Source: Phyto melanocephala
Taxonomy: Eukaryota; Arthropoda; Insecta; Diptera; Rhinophoridae
Assembly: GCA_941918925.1 (NCBI GenBank)
Contig: OW799234.1
Location: forward strand, 45,476,412 to 45,540,411
Direction of reading: 5' to 3'
Length of the DNA stretch: 64,000 nt
The notes beneath the pieces were generated by a model. That model was not told the origin of the DNA. It searched no databases and saw nothing but the letters and a program-made list of their open reading frames with translations. Made by a program: the position numbers and the translations under genes. Shown piece after piece: positions 1 to 12,022 of the stretch (the first letter of the stretch is position 1; every line of letters begins with the position of its first letter).

Positions 1-2407
1 TGCAAAAAAGAATCAAATAAAAAATGTTTAAAGCTATTTGCGTTGCTATTGAGTTGTTGAGTTTGGGGAAGAATATTCCAAAGACGCGCCGCGTGTATAA
101 AGAAGTGCCATTCAGATACAAGAAGAGGGTGTAAAGGAATTATAATCTTTTTTCCTCTAGGTGATCTGGCAAGCCTAATCTTGTCTATAAGATATTGAGG
201 AGCTTCTGAATAAATAATCTTATGCAAAAATAATAGAACACGTATGTTAAGAAGATTATCAAAGGAAACACCGTACAGTTAAGCGGAAAAATTAGAAGCA
301 TGGTCATATCTTCTCAAACCATACACATATCTAATTATGTTATTATATAAAACGTTTAATTTCCTTTTACTAATTGAGTCTCAGCTTGCAAAAAGCTCAC
401 AGTCGTAAATTATACCTAGAAGAAGATAGGATTTTGCAAGAAGTTTCCTTATCCCTAAGGGAGTAAAATATTGTGTCGGCCAAAGGCACCTTAGCTTAAT
501 GTAAATTTGGCCTACGAGTGTATTAACATGGTTTGTCCAAGTAAGTGTATTATTAAACATTTTTCCAAGGTTTTTTGCAGCATTAACGATGTTGATCCTT
601 TCCCCATTTATTAGAATGTTATCATCGATAACAGAATCGATCATTTTCTTTCGAATTATTATGCACTTTGATTTATGGGGGTTTAAACAAAGTCCATTCG
701 CTGTTGCCCAACGAAAAATTCTATCCAAATTATCATTAACCCTAGCAATATTTTTATCAATAGATCGTACTGGACTGCTCAAATATAACTGTACATCATC
801 TGCATACATATGAACTTTGCAATGCAAAAGCTGTTTTGGCAAATCATTGGCATAAATTGAAAAAAGTAGTGGTCCCAGAATGGACCCTTGTGGCATACCT
901 CTTGTTAAAGGTTTTAAAGATAATTGAAAATTATTAGAAGATAAAAATTGCAAACGATTCGAAAGATATGAAGACAAAAGACGTGTTGAATTGTTAGAGA
1001 AATTAACGAAGTGCCGAAGCTTTTTGCAAAGTGTGCCATGGTCAACAGTGTCAAAGGCTTTTGAGTGGTTAGGTTAGATCCGGCAGCCGCCCGAAGGCAT
1101 AGCTCACTTGGATCCTCCGAGGGTCCCGTTGTGATTTTGAGTGGTCAAGAAGAATTAAAAAATTTAATTTTCCTTCATCCAGTTCACGTCGTATATTTTT
1201 ACAAAAACATCCAATAAGGCAGATACACAGCTATGGTTAGAGCGAAAACCTGATTGATTTTCAGACAATAATTTTTTTTCTTTGATATGTCCCGAAATTT
1301 GAATTTGTAGAATTTTTTCTAGCACCTTAGACAAATAACACAATATAGCTATTGACCTAAATTCTGAATTTGTTTTCGGTATAGGAAATACAATTGCACA
1401 TTTCCATCTGTTCGGAAAAGTACTGGTCATTATGATGGTGTTAAATAAATGTGTTATATATGGCAGGAGTACTGGAAGTAATATCTGAATAAATTTTGGG
1501 TGCATATTGTCGCAGCCCACTGCATTTGACTTAATTAATTTAAAACATGAATAAACTTCAGAATGACTCACGCAAGAGAATTTAAAGACATTATGACCAA
1601 TTTCAAAATCGTTTAACTCTAAATTGGGGAAATTATAAAAACTTTCTTCTACCGCTACAAAAGGTATATTCATGAAGATACTATTTAGCTCTTTAACATC
1701 TACTTGGTCATTAAGAACATTTTGTGTACTACCAATACCAATTTCCCGAATGTAATTCCATGTTTGCTTGGAACCAGCTGCAGAGTCGAAACGTCTTGAA
1801 TAATACTCAGTTTTTGCAATTCTAATGCTCATATTCACTTTTTTCTGGCAGCTTTAAATACTTCTTTCGACTCAGGGGTTCTGAAACGTTTCCACCTTAA
1901 GTATGCAAGGTCCCGCTTATGAATTAGAAACTTTATATGAGAAGAAAACCAAGGCTTTGTACTAGCGGATGTATTTATAGATTTAACTAGAACTGTGTTT
2001 TCATACAAATGCTGAATACTGTTTTCAAGAAATAATACTTGCTCATCTACAGGTGGCATATAGTAAACCTGTTCCCAATCGATATATGATATATTTTCCT
2101 GTAGTAAACTATAGTTTATGTTCTTAAAATCGCGAAAATAAATTTTATGTTGTGACAGAGGAATTCTAAAGTTGTATGTCAAAAATATTAAATCATGTTT
2201 CGAAAAACATGAGGCAGACACCTGGTCATATAATAAAATGTTTGATATGTTGGAAACAAAGAAAATTTCAAGCAAAGTTCTATTGGTTGTAGTATGGTGT
2301 GTTGGATTAACTGTAACTGGTGGGAGTAAGTCCGAAAGATAGCATATTATACTAAAAAATTTTTTCCAGAAGTAAAGATAATAAAGAAAAGTCAGAGAAT
2401 TTTTCAA
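1..2407 (-). mobile_element. Broken CR1/jockey-type non-LTR retrotransposon (endonuclease end, RT, C-terminal domain)
   Basis: Read on the minus strand, this is the pol gene of a non-LTR retrotransposon, which would copy its RNA into DNA at a nicked target. From 2407 to 1835 lies the end of the endonuclease domain (TNRTLLEIFFVSN, then SKHDLIFLTY). From 1838 to 1164 lies the start of the reverse transcriptase (FRSIAILCYLSKVLEKIL, SENQSGFRSNHSC). From 1160 to 381 lies the palm, with SKAFDTVDH, GMPQGSILGPLLFSIYANDL and the catalytic YADD. From 380 to 1 lies the conserved C-terminal region (NNIIRYVYGLRRYDH, ARSPRGKKI, SEWHFFIHAARLWN). It is dead: it has frameshifts near 1836 and between 977 and 1164, an in-frame stop near 280, and no upstream endonuclease (5' truncated near 2407). 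The 3' end lies outside the window. Clade assignment to CR1-like rather than jockey proper is by motif resemblance only. Confidence 0.9.
1070..1134. mobile_element. 65-bp SINE-like insertion inside the RT gene
   Basis: The insert begins TAGGTTAGATCC and ends GGGTCCCGTTGTGA. It is flanked by an exact 11-bp target duplication TTTTGAGTGGT (1059-1069 and 1135-1145). Removing it restores the SKAFDTVDH block of the reverse transcriptase, so it arrived after the retrotransposon. The duplication length suits target-primed insertion. The TAGGTTAG start and the GTCCCGTTGTGA end look like a short dispersed dipteran repeat, but I cannot name the family. Confidence 0.75.
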
Positions 2408-4909
2408 AATATTGCCATTTCAAAATACTATACAATTTAATACGACATAACTTTTTTAAATTTGGGATCTAATAAGTAGTTGGCTCCTTTTCAGTCCCGT
2501 TGGTCTCATCCATATAAAATTATAAATATTTTGTTTCTTTAAAACGCTGATTTTTGTTACTTAAAAAAAATGTCTCTCTTCTCCCATTTATTTCAAATAT
2601 CAAATTTTATATATAAAAACGTAAACATAAAAGATGCTCTCCGAACATAAAATTGATTATTATTAATTGATTATTATTAATTCAAATTTATAAAATTACA
2701 TGCATAACCCGGAGCGCTACAAAGGTTTTGTATTGTATTTATTAGAAGATAGATTTTAAAATTATCTGCCACCATTTGTTTGACATGCAATAAATAGTAT
2801 TTCATTCTCTGATCCTTCCCATTTTTTATTCTTTGGGAATTTGTTATCAAAAGTACTAAGATTAAGTCACCTCTGATCTAAACCAATTGATTTTGTGGCC
2901 GAAAAACTAAACTTATTATACAGAATTTAAACCCTATAAAAATCATAGTCCTGCAGATATGCCATTTGTTATATTTTCTTAGTATTTGAGATAATACGCC
3001 CCTCATTTGATCCTATTTAATTATTGAAATAAATTTTACAAATTTTTTTAAATGTCTAATACCCGGATTGAAAATTGTAATATTTATTGTTACTGAAATA
3101 AATCATATAATGGATTTTTTGTATGGGGGGTATCTCTTTTTCTGCTCCGATCATATCGATTTTTGATTTGAATAAGACAAACGTTATTTTTCACGTAATT
3201 TTTAGCTCAACTGTGCAAGTTGTTATTATAATACCCAACATGAATTTTGAAGACTTTATGTATTACAATACTGTGAAAATACGGTATGAGAGGTGGGTGC
3301 TTCACTTTAAGTTTTTAGAAAATATGTCCGTAAGAAACATTCTTAAGCGTCATTATTAATTTAAAAAAATTAGACTAATTGGTACAGACGTTCTCCGATT
3401 TTAGATAATCAAGTTGATTGCGTAAAAAACTGAATTGAGTTATGACAAATATTAAAAAAATAATAATAATGAAGTTGGTGCAGTCGTTCTTAAGTGAGGC
3501 GATTAACAACGAACAACATTTAATTTTTATTTGAATAGATAACAATGTGTATTTTTAAGGTCTTCTAAGTACTTTGCATTTTCGTAAATTACCTTAAAAA
3601 TATTTTTTTATTATATTTAAAAATGTTAGATAAACATAAAATATTTAAAAACTAAAGGTATAAAAAGTATAGTTGTAATTTAATAACTACCCCATTAAAT
3701 ACATCATAAACAACCCAAAATATTTACTATAAAACGGTTTTAAAAGAGTAACGAAATAGCTATTAAAGACAAGGTCTAGCAGTGATGTACATAAAATATT
3801 AAATAATAATAGATTTTTAAAAATTTTTGAAATTTTTTTTCTATTACCATAAGTATTTTGTTACGAGTTTGTTCATTAATTTAAGTAACAGCTAGTAAGT
3901 AAGTTAACAGTATATTTGTGCTCAAGTCCCTACTATGTAAATTACAATGTTAACACTTAAACATGAAATCATTCAAGTATCCAGTTTCATGTACTTCTCT
4001 TTATATTTTTTATTTTGTAGTTCATATTTCTTAGGAAATAAAAAAAGTAATATTTAATTGCAATATAGTAATTGTGCATTTGCATACTTACAAACATTTA
4101 CGTATATACAAACATCACAATTACCCAGTTAATCCAGTCTTTGGTAGGTAGATAGGTAGAACACGCAGCTCTCTTGGGTCCATTATATTGATACCTTTGT
4201 GATACCTGAATAGAATCAAAAGAACAGAAAAGAATGTGAAGCACTTCCAGTTTTAAAAAAGGAGCCATATAAAAACGTTAACGACACTTAGTGTCGGTCA
4301 CTCGGAGCAAATCTTCAACAACACTTTCGAACAAATGTCACCACAATCACGCTAGATCATATTGGCGACAATGTCGCCCATTTCTTCGTTGATATATTTA
4401 ATTACTTTAGTCGACTACACTAAAGGCAATGTCATCATTATTGATTAACAAAAATTTCTTCTGAATCTCAATATGAATCATCTTTAAAGACAGTGTAAAC
4501 TACAAATGCAATATCGTCTACAACGATTTGGCCAACTGGGTACCTTTGGATAATTTATGAAACTTATTATTGGAACGTATTTCAATTTTAAAAGCATAAA
4601 TCTAAAAACAACTACAATATGCTATTTGAAAAAATTACTAAGAAAAAACACAACAAAATTTGTAGTTTTTTATGGAATTACACAAACTTAAATTTGTAGT
4701 AATAGCACTCTTTCTTATTTAATTGTTAGATTGCAAAAAAAAAATATTTTAAACTTTTGCAGAAACATTTACTTTTTATATTAAACTTTATATTGGCAGA
4801 ACTATTTTCTTGTAGATTTTAATCAACAGCATTAATTGCAAATTTTTCAAATCATAAAAAAGCTTATTGGGTGAATATTAAAAACATTCTTCTTTGTGTT
4901 TTATATTTA
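2408..4909. other. Intergenic, no gene seen
   Basis: AT-rich sequence with stop codons in all frames and no splice-bounded coding exon. A segment near 4140-4210 (tandem GATAGGTAG, then a GGGTCC / TTGTGATACC end) faintly resembles the SINE-like insert at 1070-1134. Nothing else could be assigned. Confidence 0.5.
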
Positions 4910-5022
4910 GGTATTCATAAAAAATATTTTAGGTGTATTGAATGCTTATTTGACAAATTTCTCTACAACATCTGTCAAATAAACCTTTAATAAACTTAAA
5001 ATATTTTTTATGAATACGGCCC
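4910..5022. repeat. Short MITE, copy 1 (GTATTCATAAAAAATATTTT ends)
   Basis: A 113-bp element with inverted ends GTATTCATAAAAAATATTTT and its complement finishing GAATACGGCCC. A second copy with the same ends lies at 36986-37092. There is no coding content; it is non-autonomous, with the parent family unknown. Confidence 0.65.
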
Positions 5023-5147
5023 TTAAACTTTAAGTTATCCACCATTATAAAAAACACTCTTTAATTTTTTAATTAAATTGCTCAATAACATTTTTACCTT
5101 ATACTTGATTTCCCTGTTATTATTAAATAAAACAATCAAAACATCTA

Positions 5148-5401
5148 AAGAGTCCGCCAAATAACTTTTTTTTTTTGAAAATCAAAAAAAGTGTTGCTTC
5201 GGCTGTGTGGCACGTAGCGCCGTCCTGTTGAAACCAAATGTTGCCAATATCCTCCTCTTCAATTTTTGTGAACAAAAATTCGCTCAACATTGCCCGATAA
5301 CGATCGCCATTGACTGTAACATATTCGTTTAGCGGAAGGTTAAAACTAATTATCTGTCAAATCAGACATGAACTTAGTGTAACTATTCACGAAATAAGCC
5401 C
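5148..5401 (-). mobile_element. Mariner/IS630-type transposase relic, internally deleted
   Basis: The left terminal repeat (AAGAGTCCGCCAAATAAC) follows a TA. The minus strand then carries the transposase stretch NGDRYRAMLNEFLFTKIEEE..GNIWFQQDGATCH (with errors) near 5320-5200. The better preserved sister copy at 47774-48316 shares these ends and this coding block, but also keeps ~200 bp that are missing here. The right terminal repeat is mostly lost and the element abuts the Helitron beginning near 5402. Confidence 0.75.
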
Positions 5402-5421
5402 TTTATATATATAAAAGTGAA

Positions 5422-5452
<31 letters not shown>

Positions 5453-6063
5453 CAGCTATAGACTCCGAAACCGTAAAGCCGATCGGACTCAAACTTTGGC
5501 AAGTTGTTGTACACATTCCAGGGAGTGTTTATGGGTGGTAAAAAGTGGATGGGGCCACGTCTCATAAGAAATAAGTTATCATTTTTAGCTTCTTGCACTT
5601 GACCGATTTTTCCGAAACTTTGCACACATTTTGAGCTGTTATGACTATATAATTTCGTGATTAGAAAAGTGAGCAGGGCCACCCCCATTAAAAATATATT
5701 GTTATTTTCAGCTATTTCTACGCATTCCAATGGTTCCCTCCGATTTGCTTTTCAACTTCAGTTGACTACAGCTTCCAGTTCGCCTTGCCTTCGCTATTAC
5801 CATCAACAAAGCACAAGGACAATCTCTGCGTGTTGCAGGATTGAATTTGAAAAATCCATGCTTTTCACATGGCCAGCTGTACGTCGCAATCTCCAGAGTG
5901 AAAGCACCAAAAAATTTGTTCATTTTTACAGCAAATGAAGAAAACCAAAAATATTGTATACCCACTTGCATTACAATCAATAAAATATTATTTTTGATAT
6001 ATTCAATTTAGAATGCATTTTTATTCATTAAGGGGCGTAGCGACGCGCGCCGCGCTTGGCTAG
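5402..6063 (+). mobile_element. Helitron A, decayed copy with helicase remnant
   Basis: The 5' end is TTTATATATATAAAAGTG followed by a (GT)n run (5427-5452). Copies elsewhere start TCTATATATATAAAAGTG, so the second base is changed here. The 3' end is a GC-rich hairpin (GACGCGCGCCGCGC) then CTAG at 6060-6063, followed by T. This is the rolling-circle Helitron signature (TC...CTRR, insertion between A and T). The interior keeps one unit of the ~120-bp module that is amplified in the minus-strand copy at 11028-12022. Confidence 0.85.
5712..6011 (+). pseudogene. C-terminal end of Helitron Rep/PIF1-like helicase
   Basis: The plus strand reads FLRIPMVPSDLLF, then after damage near 5760 continues LAFAITINKAQGQSL, NLKNPCFSHGQLYVAISRV and KNLFIFTANEENQKYC, to a TAG at 6009-6011. 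KAQGQS and SHGQLYVAISR are the last helicase motifs of the PIF1-type domain that Helitrons use to unwind DNA during rolling-circle transposition. Only the last ~90 codons of a protein normally well over 1000 residues remain. The coding stretch ends about 50 bp before the Helitron 3' hairpin, as expected for an autonomous ancestor. Confidence 0.85.
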
Positions 6064-7116
6064 TATATACATATTACTGAAAAGTGTAAAATACATTTAA
6101 GAAGTATTAACAATTGAAGGATTCACAAGTGTGTTATCATATCGTATTGTCATAATATTATATATTTCTTTAATTTTAAAAAGCCTTAAATATATTGTTG
6201 CTTGCCAAAACAAGTCTTAAAAACATTTTTGTCATTGTAGCGCATCTTGTGAATACCCCAAATATACATAACGGAATATTATAAATGCTTTATGTGTATA
6301 AAATGAGATCTTGCTTAACAATTTTCCAACTCCAATTAAAATGTCTGCAATTAAAAGATTATTGATTACTCAGGCTTGTAACAGATATTTAAGTTTTTAT
6401 AGTATTAGTAATTTATATATTAATAATAAAATAATCTATACATAAAATAATAAATTATATTATTGAAATATTTTAACATTTGTGAAAAAACTTCACTCAA
6501 TCCTTAAATAATTATAATTAACAAGCTTTGGTTCCAATAACTTGAATACTAAAATAAATATAAAAACTTTCTATTATTCAATCCACAATTTACATAAAAA
6601 CTACATAAATAAGCATGTTTTTATTTATATTCCCCTAGGTTATTATTAAACATAACACATGGTCTTCGTGATCATTATTGAACGTTTGTCTATTCATTCA
6701 TCTTTATTAATGAATTTTCTCCAAAAAATTCTTTTAACAAATGTGTTCATTTTTATGTCAAGACACTATTCAAATTTCATTATTTTCATTAATTAAGATT
6801 TGTTTACATTTGATTGATTACATGCTCCATTTTTTGGATGCAATAAAAATGTTTCAAAACAATATTAGTTTTTATGCCACCAGACTTGGTTGTTAGGTTG
6901 CAGTCTCTTGTCTTGGATATTTATAAATAGATATGTTTCAAATATTTTATTTTATAATATTTTCATTTTCTGCTTTTAACCTAATAAACGCAATTTATAC
7001 AATAAAGATATTTTAGTTTTTAAATATAGAAAATAAGTGTTTGGCATTATATTGGTTTTACTATAGATTTTTAGTTGCATCATATTGTTGTTAATTTGTG
7101 GCATAGGAATAATCTA
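6064..7116. other. Intergenic, no gene seen
   Basis: AT-rich sequence. Around 6118-6256 there is a possible small MITE, with GGATTCACAAG at the left and CTTGTGAATACCCC at the right (~135 bp). This is weakly supported. No coding content. Confidence 0.4.
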
Positions 7117-8058
7117 TCTATATATATAAAAATCAATGTGTGTTTGTATGTTTGTATGTTTGTTTGTGCTTCATAGACGGTTAAACGGCTGGACCGATTT
7201 CCTTGAAATTTTCACAGAATCTTTCTGTATGACTGGAAGGAACTATAGGCTATACTTTGGTTTGAAATTGTAAGTGGGCGGGGTACCACGCCCTATTAAA
7301 TAATAAATATTATATATCACGAAAGTTAATGCAGCTAGAATCTTCAAATTAAGTACGGTAAACTTTGACATCCACACGAACATTTGGGTAAAAAATGGGC
7401 GGACTTTCAATAGTAGGCGTGGCCACATGAATTAAATACTAAATTTCGTATATTTGGAAAACGATATCGATTAGAGTACTAAAATTTTGAAAGAGCAATT
7501 TTGACACCCAAATAAACATTTCTGGAAAAAATGGGTACAACACAAATAGTGGGCGTGACAGCTCTCATAGCAATTGAATACTAAAATTCGTATATCTGGG
7601 AAGCAATAATAGTTAGAGTACCCAAATTTCGCACGAGAAGCTTTAACATCTATATGACTATTTTGATAAGAAATGGATGCTTTAGTAATAGTGGGCGTGG
7701 CACCTGTCATATGAATTAAATACAAAAATTCAAGCAATAATAGTTAGAGTACTCAAATTTCGCACGAGAAGCTTTGACAGCTATACGTATATTTTGATAA
7801 GAAATGGATGCTTTAGTAATAGTGGGCGTGGCACCTGTTATATGAATTAAATACAAAAATTCGTATATCTGGGAAGCGATAATAGTTAGAGTACCCAAAT
7901 TTTGCAAGAGACACTTTGACGTCTATATGATTATTTGAATAAGAAATGATTGATTTATTAATAGTAGGCGTGGCACTTGCAAAATAAATATATTTTTGAA
8001 CTATAAAATTTTTATTTCATTACGATGGGGGTGGCGAAGCACACCGGGTATTAGCTAG
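7117..8058 (+). mobile_element. Helitron B, non-autonomous, with internal tandem modules
   Basis: Starts TCTATATATATAAAAATC after an A and ends with a GGGGTGGCGAAGCACACCGG stem region, then TTAG and CTAG at 8055-8058 before a T. These are full Helitron ends and insertion context. The interior is a ladder of ~130-150-bp imperfect repeats, each with a GTGGGCGTGGCACCTGT-type box followed by TATATGAATTAAATAC and AATAGTTAGAGTAC. It codes for nothing; the reading frames inside are by-products of the repeats. Confidence 0.85.
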
Positions 8059-8156
8059 TACCTTATAATTTGTATTTAGTTACGCCTATGATTCCCAAAA
8101 CGTTTGAAGCAAGCACACAAAATCTTGAAAATGTTTTATGCAAATAAATCAAATTA

Positions 8157-9027
8157 AAACAAGTAAGAGCGCTATATTCGGCCGTGCCGAAACTTATATA
8201 CCCTTCACAACGTGAATTCATGCAATAACAGTGGTTTGTGTCACCATTTATCCCATATGAAATACGTACATACATATAAAAACATACATATATAAAAACG
8301 TCCCATTGTAAAATTATAAATTTACGTATGAATGTTAAAAAAAAACAAAAAAAAAAAAAAAAAATTTTAAAAAAATTTAAAAAAAAAATTTAAAAAAAAA
8401 TTTTTTTTTAAAAAAAAAATTTTTTAAAAAATTATTATGTATATAATATATATAAAACAAAAAAAAAATAAAAAAAAAAATTTAAAAAAAAAAAATTAAA
8501 AAAAAAATAATAAAAATATAAATAATATATTATATAAAAAATAAAAAAAAAAAATAAAAAAAAATAAAAAAAAAATAAAAAAAAAAATTTAAAAAAAAAT
8601 TTTTTTGGCTCAGCTGGGATTCGATGCCACGTTTTTTCTAACCAGTATACACGTTTGTATGTATGTTGTTGTTGTAATGTTGCTTTTGTGAAAAAAAAAT
8701 CGAGGTGGTCGTGGGTTTTTGCTCATATCTCAGTTGTTTATGTACCGATGTTTCTGATTTTCAATAGCGATCTACTCCCGAATATTTCTGATATTTTAAT
8801 ACCTCACCCGAGTCCAAGCGATCTCGGGGGGCTTCAAAAAGTTGATTTCAACATACACACGGACAGACGGACAGACGGACAGACTGACAGCGCTTAATCG
8901 ACTCCCCTATTCATAAGCTTTCAGAAAATATATACTTTATGGGGTCGGAAATCAAAATTGTAGAAATTTCACACGGAATGACAAACCTATATATACCCTT
9001 TTTCACTGTGTGAAGGGTATAAAAAAA
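8157..9027 (-). mobile_element. DINE-1-like element, subfamily A
   Basis: Minus orientation. The plus strand begins AAACAAGTAAGAGCGCTATA, then the inverted motif TTCGGCCGTGCCGAA and TATATACCCTTCACAACG. It passes through a long A/T block (8340-8610), the (ACGGACAG)n minisatellite near 8860 and TACTTTATGGGGTCGGAAAT, and closes GAAGGGTATAAAA. This matches the layout of Drosophila DINE-1/INE-1, a Helentron-related non-autonomous family: TTATACCC start, CCATAAAGTATATAT, GTCCGTCTG minisatellite, CGGC..GCCG-type 3' end. It carries no genes. Confidence 0.85.
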
Positions 9028-9850
9028 CTGTTGTATCTATAGAATTTCCTTCGGAACATAAATATGTAGACAGTAATAAGAAATTATTATTCTTGCAAAA
9101 AATCACAAAAGAAAAGTTAGATTGCAAAAACTGAACCATTTCACTGGCAATGAATTTGATTGTCTTTTCGGGGTTTAGCAGAGACTGACAACATGTACTT
9201 GTTTGTCGCTATAAAGTTATCTATGCGTGGTTCTCAGAAAATTTCTACACCTAGTTACTTGCTTCCTCAAAATGGAAATAACCAAGTGTAAAGAGATTCA
9301 TCATTTATAATAATTATTTAGTATTTTGACCTTTCTTGTTAAAGTATAAAAAACTATTTCAGTTTAAGGTTTTTTTAATAATAAAAGAGCTCTTTTCGAA
9401 GACATGATTATTACATGGGATATTCTACTTCGGGGTTCTCTTTTTTGCAATTAACTGCTGGAAAAGGTAGCAACAAGTAAGAAAGAAATATAAAAAAAAT
9501 TTACTGTTAAAATGAATCTATCTCCTTTTTTAAACTGCTGAAAAATAAGCAGTACGGAAGACATACTTTGTTGTGGTTTCGTATGAAATCATGCATTACT
9601 CTTAATAGATTAAAATTTTGAGAATTTTTTTACGTACGTTTTGACTTTAAGAAACTCAAAGTTACATATCTTTAACTAATAAACTTCAAATTGAAAGGTA
9701 AAAAAATTTTTAAGAGATTTGAAAAAATGTCTTCTGTTATTTTTTTTTTTTTTTTGTGGCATTTGAAGTTCAGATAAGTTCCTAACGTTGCAAAAACTTG
9801 TAAAGCAACCGTTTTGTATTTATATTTTTAATTTCTTTTATTACTTCTTT
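9028..9850. other. Intergenic, no gene seen
   Basis: AT-rich, with homopolymer runs. No feature could be supported. Confidence 0.5.
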
Positions 9851-10049
9851 CAACATACATACATACATCAACTCAATTTATAATTTTATATACGGATGTT
9901 CTTAAGCGTATAAAGTAGTTTTAAAGATAAGTAACATACATATATTTATGTATTTACGTATTTCATATTTAAGAAATGAATGGTGATACAAACAAACGTT
10001 GTGAAGGGTATGTAAGAGTCAGCACGACCGAATATAGCACTCTTGTTTT
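9851..10049 (+). mobile_element. DINE-1-like 3' fragment, subfamily A
   Basis: Keeps the last ~200 bp of the family: CATACATAC..CTCAATTTATAATTTTA, then GTTGTGAAGGGTATGTAAGA, and a diverged AGCACGACCGAATATAGCAC end. Confidence 0.75.
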
Positions 10050-11027
10050 TTTTTTAATTTTTGTTGTTTTAAGCTCAAAAATATTGTTTCGCAAATAAGT
10101 ATGTACTGCTTTTAAAATGTTCGATATAACTTTTTGAAATTTCCATTAAAGTAATATTTAAATCTAAAAAAAAAAAAACACAATTATGTACCAATTATGT
10201 ATCATTTCTCTTTATTGAACTATAAACTATGGGTTTGTTTGTTTTTTTGTAATTTAGAGAACCTTGAATTGTCATCAATATGTTATACCCATACATACAT
10301 GTGTACATGTAAAATTTTATTGAATTTATTGTGATCATATTTTAAATACGTTACGTTATTGATAGTTTTTGAAAGTGCATACACATGTAAATACCACTTA
10401 GTTGTTTATTTAGAAAAGTTTAAACAAATCGTACACGTTAATTAATGGATACCACGGTATTTTTTCTTTGCACTTATTTAAAATATTTTCAAATGTTGTC
10501 TGCATAAATTTTTGCTTAAATCTTGCATGCTTCTGTATGAATTCAGCCAGCCAACTTTGAAACAATACACTATGATTAATATCTATCCACTATATTCTCA
10601 CACTAAAATACTGCAACTCATTATGAATTAAACAGAAAAGGTTGTAAATTCATTAAAGAAATCAAATGGCTACAAAATGTTTTGTTAATGGTTTGTTTGC
10701 TTCGTCGGTTAAGTTGTTACTTCAAATCACGTAAAATGTTTATCACATATTTGCAGTACAAAAAACGAAAAAGAGATAAACAAAAAAGAGCCATCTTTAA
10801 ATAGTTATTGCATAAGTGAACATAATAAATCCGCAAGAGGAAATCCACAAATAATTATACTTTGAATATAAACTTTATATGTACATAGGTACATACATAC
10901 ATACATGCATATGTATGTAATATAAACAAAATAAAAATAAAAACAAAGAGTACAAACAAAAATCATAATGTTACCCAATGTAGGTCATGTGGCGGAACAA
11001 AATATGTTTTATTTTTTATTGTCATAA
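10050..11027. other. Intergenic, no gene seen
   Basis: AT-rich, with an (ATAC)n microsatellite around 10890-10920. No coding content recognised. Confidence 0.5.
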
Positions 11028-11963
11028 CTAGCCAAACCCGGCGCGCGTTGCTACGCCCCTTAATGAATCAAATTGCATTCTTAATTTTAATTGAATATCA
11101 AGTGCATAAACCTAAAAATTTTAATTTTTTTATGGGCGTGGCCCTGCCCACTTTTCTAATCACGAAATTGTAAAGTCAATATGTGCGCAAAGTTTCAGAA
11201 AAATCGGTCCAGTGCAAGTACTTCAAAATGATACCTTTTTTTATAGGCGTGGCACTGCCCACTTTTCTAATCACGAAATTTTAAAGTCATGACAGCTCAG
11301 TATGTGTGCAAAGTTTCAGAAAAATCGGTCCAGCGCAAGTACCTCAAAATTATAACTTTTTTTTATGGGCGTGGCTCTGCCCACTTTTCTAATCACGAAA
11401 TCATAAGGTCATGATAGCTCAATATGTGTGCAAAGTTTCAGAAAAATCGGTCCAGTGCAAGTACCTCAAAATGATACCTTTTTTTTAATGGGCGTGGCAC
11501 TGCCCACTTTTCTAATGAGGAAAGTGTAAAGTCATGATAGCTCAGTATGTTTGCAAGGTTTCAGAAAATTCGGTCCAGTGCAAGTAGCTAAAACTGATAA
11601 CTAATTTTTTATGGGCGTGGCCCCGCCCACTTTTTCAATCACGAAATTATAAAGCCATGACAGCTCAATATGTGTGCAAAGTTTCAGAAAAATCGGTCCA
11701 GTGCAAGTACCTAAAAATTAAAACCTTTTTAGGGGCGTGGCCCCGCCCACTTTTCTTATCACGAAATTATTTAGTCATGACAGCTCGATATGTGTGCAAA
11801 GTTTCAGAAAAATCGGTCAAGTGCAAGTAGCTAAAACTGATAACTAATTTTTTATGGGCGTGGCTCCGCCCACTTTTTTTCACCCATAAACACTCCCTGG
11901 TATGTGTACAACAACTTACCAAAGTTTGAGCCCGATCGGTTTTACAGTTTCGGAGTCTATAGC

Positions 11964-12002
<39 letters not shown>

Positions 12003-12022
12003 TTCACTTTTATATATATAGA
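11028..12022 (-). mobile_element. Helitron A, non-autonomous copy with ~120-bp tandem modules
   Basis: Read on the minus strand it starts TCTATATATATAAAAGTG at 12022 (after an A) followed by a (GT)n run. It ends in the hairpin GCAACGCGCGCCGGGTTTGG and CTAG at 11031-11028 (before a T). Between them are about seven imperfect ~120-bp modules, each holding a GGGCGTGGC..GCCCAC pair, AATCACGAAAT, CAGCTCAATATGTGTGCAAA and TTTCAGAAAAATCGGTCC. The same module and both ends occur in the copy at 5402-6063, which retains helicase sequence. This copy is therefore an expanded, gene-less derivative. Confidence 0.9.

Noticed and set aside
1786..1795. CGAAACGTC, the Penelope-type hammerhead signature
   Set aside because: It lies within reverse transcriptase coding sequence (RRFDSA) and has no CUGANGA upstream; coincidence.
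8655..8897. Open frame MYVCCCCNVAFVKKKSRWSW... (also at 31959-32195 and similar frames)
   Set aside because: It falls inside DINE-1-like elements and recurs wherever that non-coding sequence occurs. There is no domain and no codon signal.
11767..11997. Frame starting MCVCVCVCV
   Set aside because: A translation of the (GT)n run and modules of Helitron A.
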